From contig JAZDIP010000097.1 of NCBI GenBank assembly GCA_043804925.1, positions 1 to 7,306 of the forward strand: a stretch of DNA of 7,306 nucleotides. Reading direction: 5' to 3'. The notes beneath the pieces were generated by a model that made no database searches, had not been told where the DNA came from, and worked only from the letters and a program-made list of their open reading frames with translations. Positions 5,506 through 7,306 of the stretch are shown here, piece by piece. The stretch's first letter is position 1, and each line of letters begins with the position of its first letter. The translations under genes and the position numbers were made by a program. Source of the DNA: ChocPot-Mid sp043804925 (lineage in GTDB: Bacteria; Bacteroidota; Ignavibacteria; Kapaibacteriales; UBA2268).

Positions 5506-6377
5506 TGATTGGTCTTATTGATAGAATGAAGATTAATAAAACATATTTTGAACTGAAAAATAAGCGGCAAAGAATAATCTCAGGTGATATATACTTTCCG
5601 GAGGAAAATCAAAATAAATTACCTTTGCTAATCATTAGTCACGGATTCAAAGGTTTCAAAGACTGGGGATTTTTTCCCTATATTTCTTCAAAATTTGCTG
5701 AACAGGGATTCATAACCATTTGTTATAACTTTTCAATGAACGGGAAACCAAATGATGATTTAATAGTAACTAATTTGGATGATTTTGCGAATAATACAGT
5801 TTCAAGTCAAACAGAAGATTTGCATTATCTTATAAATTCAGTTGTACAAAATTCGATTAAAGAATTTGATTTAATTCAGAAGAATTGGAACGGTTCAATT
5901 TATCTGATGGGACATTCATTAGGCGGAGGAGTTTCGCTTTTAGTCTCAGTTATTGAACCTAAAATCTCAAAAATTGCACTTTGGGCATCCATAGCTAAGT
6001 TTGACAGATATACCGGCAGACAAAAAAAGGAGTGGAAGAAAAAGGGTTTTCTTGAATTTAAAAACCAACAAACAAATCAACTCTTAAAAATGAATGTAAG
6101 TTATCTCGAAGATGTAGAATTTAATAAAGAAAAATTCGATTTACTTAAATTAATTCCCCAACTCGAAAAACCTGTCTTGCTGATTCACGGCATGCAGGAT
6201 TTAACCGTCCCATTAAAAGAAGCACAAATGCTAATTGATGCTGACCAAAAAAATATTATAAATAATATTTTTATTGAACGAACAGGACACACATTTGGAA
6301 TTGAACACCCCTTTACCAAAACTACTTCGGCACTTGAAGATGCAATTAAATCAACAATTGATTTTTTCCGATTGTGA
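5505..6377 (+). CDS. Alpha/beta hydrolase (dienelactone hydrolase/S33-like)
   Basis: A 290-residue soluble serine hydrolase with no signal peptide, so probably cytoplasmic. The catalytic triad is readable: nucleophile S138 in GHSLGGG, acid D232 in LIHGMQDLTVP, and H262 in RTGHTFG. The oxyanion-loop motif SHGFKGFKDW (45-54) follows the early beta strand LLII. A cap-like insert rich in lysine and glutamine lies at about residues 165-210. The family covers esterases, peptidases and acyl hydrolases, so the substrate is unknown. The ATG at 5505 overlaps the DoxX stop in TGATG; ATG 5526 is an alternative start giving 283 residues, and neither has a clear Shine-Dalgarno. Overlap suggests shared translation with the DoxX gene. 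Confidence 0.85.
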   Translation: MIGLIDRMKINKTYFELKNKRQRIISGDIYFPEENQNKLPLLIISHGFKGFKDWGFFPYISSKFAEQGFITICYNFSMNGKPNDDLIVTNLDDFANNTVSSQTEDLHYLINSVVQNSIKEFDLIQKNWNGSIYLMGHSLGGGVSLLVSVIEPKISKIALWASIAKFDRYTGRQKKEWKKKGFLEFKNQQTNQLLKMNVSYLEDVEFNKEKFDLLKLIPQLEKPVLLIHGMQDLTVPLKEAQMLIDADQKNIINNIFIERTGHTFGIEHPFTKTTSALEDAIKSTIDFFRL

Positions 6378-6442
6378 TTTGTATTTTAATTCTTAATTTA
6401 GGCATAATAATTGCAGCAAATTTCAAAAACAATTTTTTTTTT

Positions 6443-6454
6443 GAGGCAAAGTTG
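6443..6454 (+). promoter_or_regulatory. Ribosome binding site and TTG start of the lipoprotein
   Basis: GAGG (6443-6446), directly after a run of ten T, lies 5 nt before TTG 6452. This start makes the protein begin with a canonical lipoprotein signal (MKKGLIFILLMVLSGC). The longer frame from GTG 6374 puts about 26 hydrophobic and phenylalanine-rich residues ahead of it. Confidence 0.6.
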
Positions 6455-6874
6455 AAAAAAGGACTAATTTTTATATTATTAATGGTATTGTCCGGTTGTG
6501 AATTATGGGTAATCGGTGGCGGACCAAGGGAAAAGGTCATCGAAATTAACCAACAATCTTCGATTGGAGTAGTGTACCTATTCAAAGCCGAATTGGACAG
6601 CAATAACGTTAAGGGAGCTACGGAAGTACTTGCAATGCCCTCCGGCGGTTTTTTCCTTGCCATCGAAAAATACGAATTGTTTGAAGAGATGGAGCGGTTA
6701 GCCAGAATAATCGGACAAAAGACCATAACCGATTTCAAAACAGATACACTATCGGAAACAAATCACAAGATTATTGTCAACTTTGATTATATAACGGAAG
6801 TAAGCTTTACCACTTCCAAAATCAGCGACAACTGGTACATTACCACCTATCAGGAACAGATGCGCTGGTATTAG
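6452..6874 (+). CDS. Small predicted lipoprotein of unknown function
   Basis: A 140-residue protein with a type II signal: KK, a hydrophobic core FILLMVL, then lipobox LSGC with the lipidated cysteine at residue 16. The following residues ELW are not a run of acids or glycines. The mature part has one long helix-like segment (SSIGVVYLFKAELDS, then KGATEVLA) followed by strand-rich sequence with KIIVNFDYITEVSFTT and NWYITTYQEQMRWY. A helix-then-sheet order ending in a strand with W/Y resembles NTF2-like or DUF4878-type lipoproteins, which is an inference only. It follows the hydrolase by 74 nt with no terminator seen between, so it may be the last gene of the anmK transcript. I do not recognise it more precisely. 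Confidence 0.65.
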   Translation: MKKGLIFILLMVLSGCELWVIGGGPREKVIEINQQSSIGVVYLFKAELDSNNVKGATEVLAMPSGGFFLAIEKYELFEEMERLARIIGQKTITDFKTDTLSETNHKIIVNFDYITEVSFTTSKISDNWYITTYQEQMRWY

Positions 6875-6944
6875 AATTTTGGTTCATCGCTATTTTAATT
6901 AGGTGATTCAAATGTAGTTTTTCCAGTAACAATAAATCCATTTT

Positions 6945-7052
6945 AAGATTGCTTCACTGAGTTAGCAATGACATGGGTGGGTTGTTGTTGTTCTGCGGAC
7001 ATTAAACCTATATGAAAAGTCATAGATAGGAATGAAATGACGAAGCAATCTT
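6945..7052. repeat. Inverted repeat of the GTCATTGC/GAAGCAATCTT type
   Basis: AAGATTGCTTC (6945-6955) is a perfect 11-bp inverted match to GAAGCAATCTT (7042-7052). The left arm ends in GCAATGAC at 6965-6972. The right arm runs from GTCAT (7019-7023) through GACGAAGCAATCTT. As remembered, this has the shape of the dispersed element that reads GTCATTGCGAGGA, then GACGAAGCAATC, in many bacterial genomes. Each arm looks like a diverged copy, in opposite orientations, enclosing about 46 nt. Confidence 0.65.
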
Positions 7053-7114
7053 TTCAATTTTACCCACTATTAATAATGAAGAGCCAGAATAATTTTTATT
7101 TAGAATTACTTTTT

Positions 7115-7148
7115 TCCGCAGATTTCACTTTTTCCTGTTTTCCACAGA
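7115..7148. repeat. Degenerate CCGCAGA-type repeat
   Basis: TCCGCAGA (7115-7122) and TCCACAGA (7141-7148) differ by one base. The first is an exact reverse complement of TCTGCGGA at 6992-6999, inside the loop of the large inverted repeat. TCTGCGGA/TCCGCAGA words are a common dispersed repeat in many genomes. Confidence 0.45.
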
Positions 7149-7211
7149 CATAAAAAATACAGTTGTAATACTAAATTGATAACAAGAGTAGTAAAATAAA
7201 TAAATTTTCCT

Positions 7212-7219
7212 TATATTTG
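7212..7219 (+). promoter_or_regulatory. -7 promoter element for the last gene
   Basis: TATATTTG is a perfect TAnnTTTG element, 37 nt upstream of the ATG at 7257 and just after an AT-rich block. No TTTG is found at the expected -33 distance. The expected start of transcription is near 7225. Confidence 0.6.
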
Positions 7220-7256
7220 TAAAAGAACATTTTATCAAATAATAAGGAGAATTACA

Positions 7257-7306
7257 ATGCGTACCTTAAAAGTTGTAGACATTCATTCAATAGATGAATT
7301 ACGGAA
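7257..7306 (+). CDS. Start of a gene cut by the right edge
   Basis: ATG 7257 is preceded by AAGGAGA (7244-7250), an ideal Shine-Dalgarno 7 nt away, and by the promoter element at 7212. The sixteen complete codons read MRTLKVVDIHSIDELR. The frame is open to the edge. Nothing in this short piece identifies a family; the sharp promoter and ribosome binding site suggest a well-expressed gene. Confidence 0.7.
   Translation, partial: MRTLKVVDIHSIDELR

Larger units (their letters stand above)
6875..7211. other. Repeat-bearing non-coding spacer
   Basis: No credible gene on either strand before 7257. The first 70 nt after the lipoprotein show no clear terminator hairpin. The remainder holds a large inverted repeat (6945-7052) and CCGCAGA/CCACAGA words (7115-7148). 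AT-rich filler then leads to the promoter at 7212. Confidence 0.7.

Noticed and set aside
6374..6451. GTG start giving a longer lipoprotein that overlaps the hydrolase stop
   Set aside because: It would bury the canonical lipoprotein signal under a hydrophobic, T-run-encoded extension; TTG 6452 has GAGG and gives a normal signal peptide. The overlap leaves some doubt.

Overview
The window is AT-rich, gene-dense bacterial DNA with every recognised gene on the plus strand. Two sites match the TAnnTTTG -7 promoter element typical of Bacteroidota (1221-1228 and 7212-7219). The short stuttering intergenic repeats, a 450-residue type I glutamine synthetase and two-gene nuoA-nuoB coupling also fit a member of the Bacteroidota/Ignavibacteriota (FCB) group. 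No rRNA or marker gene pins the phylum, so this is an inference.

Layout: (1) 1-113 is the C-terminal end of a gene entering from the left, with a faint resemblance to class V aminotransferases/cysteine desulfurases. (2) 114-439 has no convincing gene and leads to a LysE-family exporter (440-1159) with a weak terminator. (3) A TTTG/TAnnTTTG promoter, a heptamer repeat and then nuoA-nuoB (1289-2187), two complex I subunits with a 10-nt overlap and a TTG-started nuoB. An octamer repeat and a strong intrinsic terminator follow, so the rest of complex I is not directly downstream. (4) glnA (2359-3711), a GSI-alpha type glutamine synthetase. (5) A repeat-rich spacer (3712-3871) with heptamer repeats and a hairpin repeat. 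(6) An apparent operon: anmK (3872-5062), a DoxX-family membrane protein with a six-aspartate tail (5059-5505), an alpha/beta hydrolase (5505-6377) and a small lipoprotein starting at TTG (6452-6874). (7) A 382-nt spacer holding a large inverted repeat and CCGCAGA-type repeats, then a clean promoter and ribosome binding site for a gene cut by the right edge (7257 onward).

Biology: nuoAB belongs to NADH:quinone oxidoreductase, glnA to ammonium assimilation and anmK to peptidoglycan (anhydro-MurNAc) recycling. DoxX, hydrolase and lipoprotein are joined to anmK by overlaps or close spacing and may share a transcript. No shared pathway can be shown from sequence.

The most notable signal is a family of roughly 7-nt stuttering repeats (GTTnnnA, or AACTCnn on the other strand). 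It occurs in two spacers and, on the opposite strand, inside the anmK coding sequence, where it encodes an apparent in-frame loop insertion. A 17-nt exact repeat carrying the Shine-Dalgarno sequence also precedes both the LysE-family gene and glnA. I do not see a complete new defence or mobile system here.
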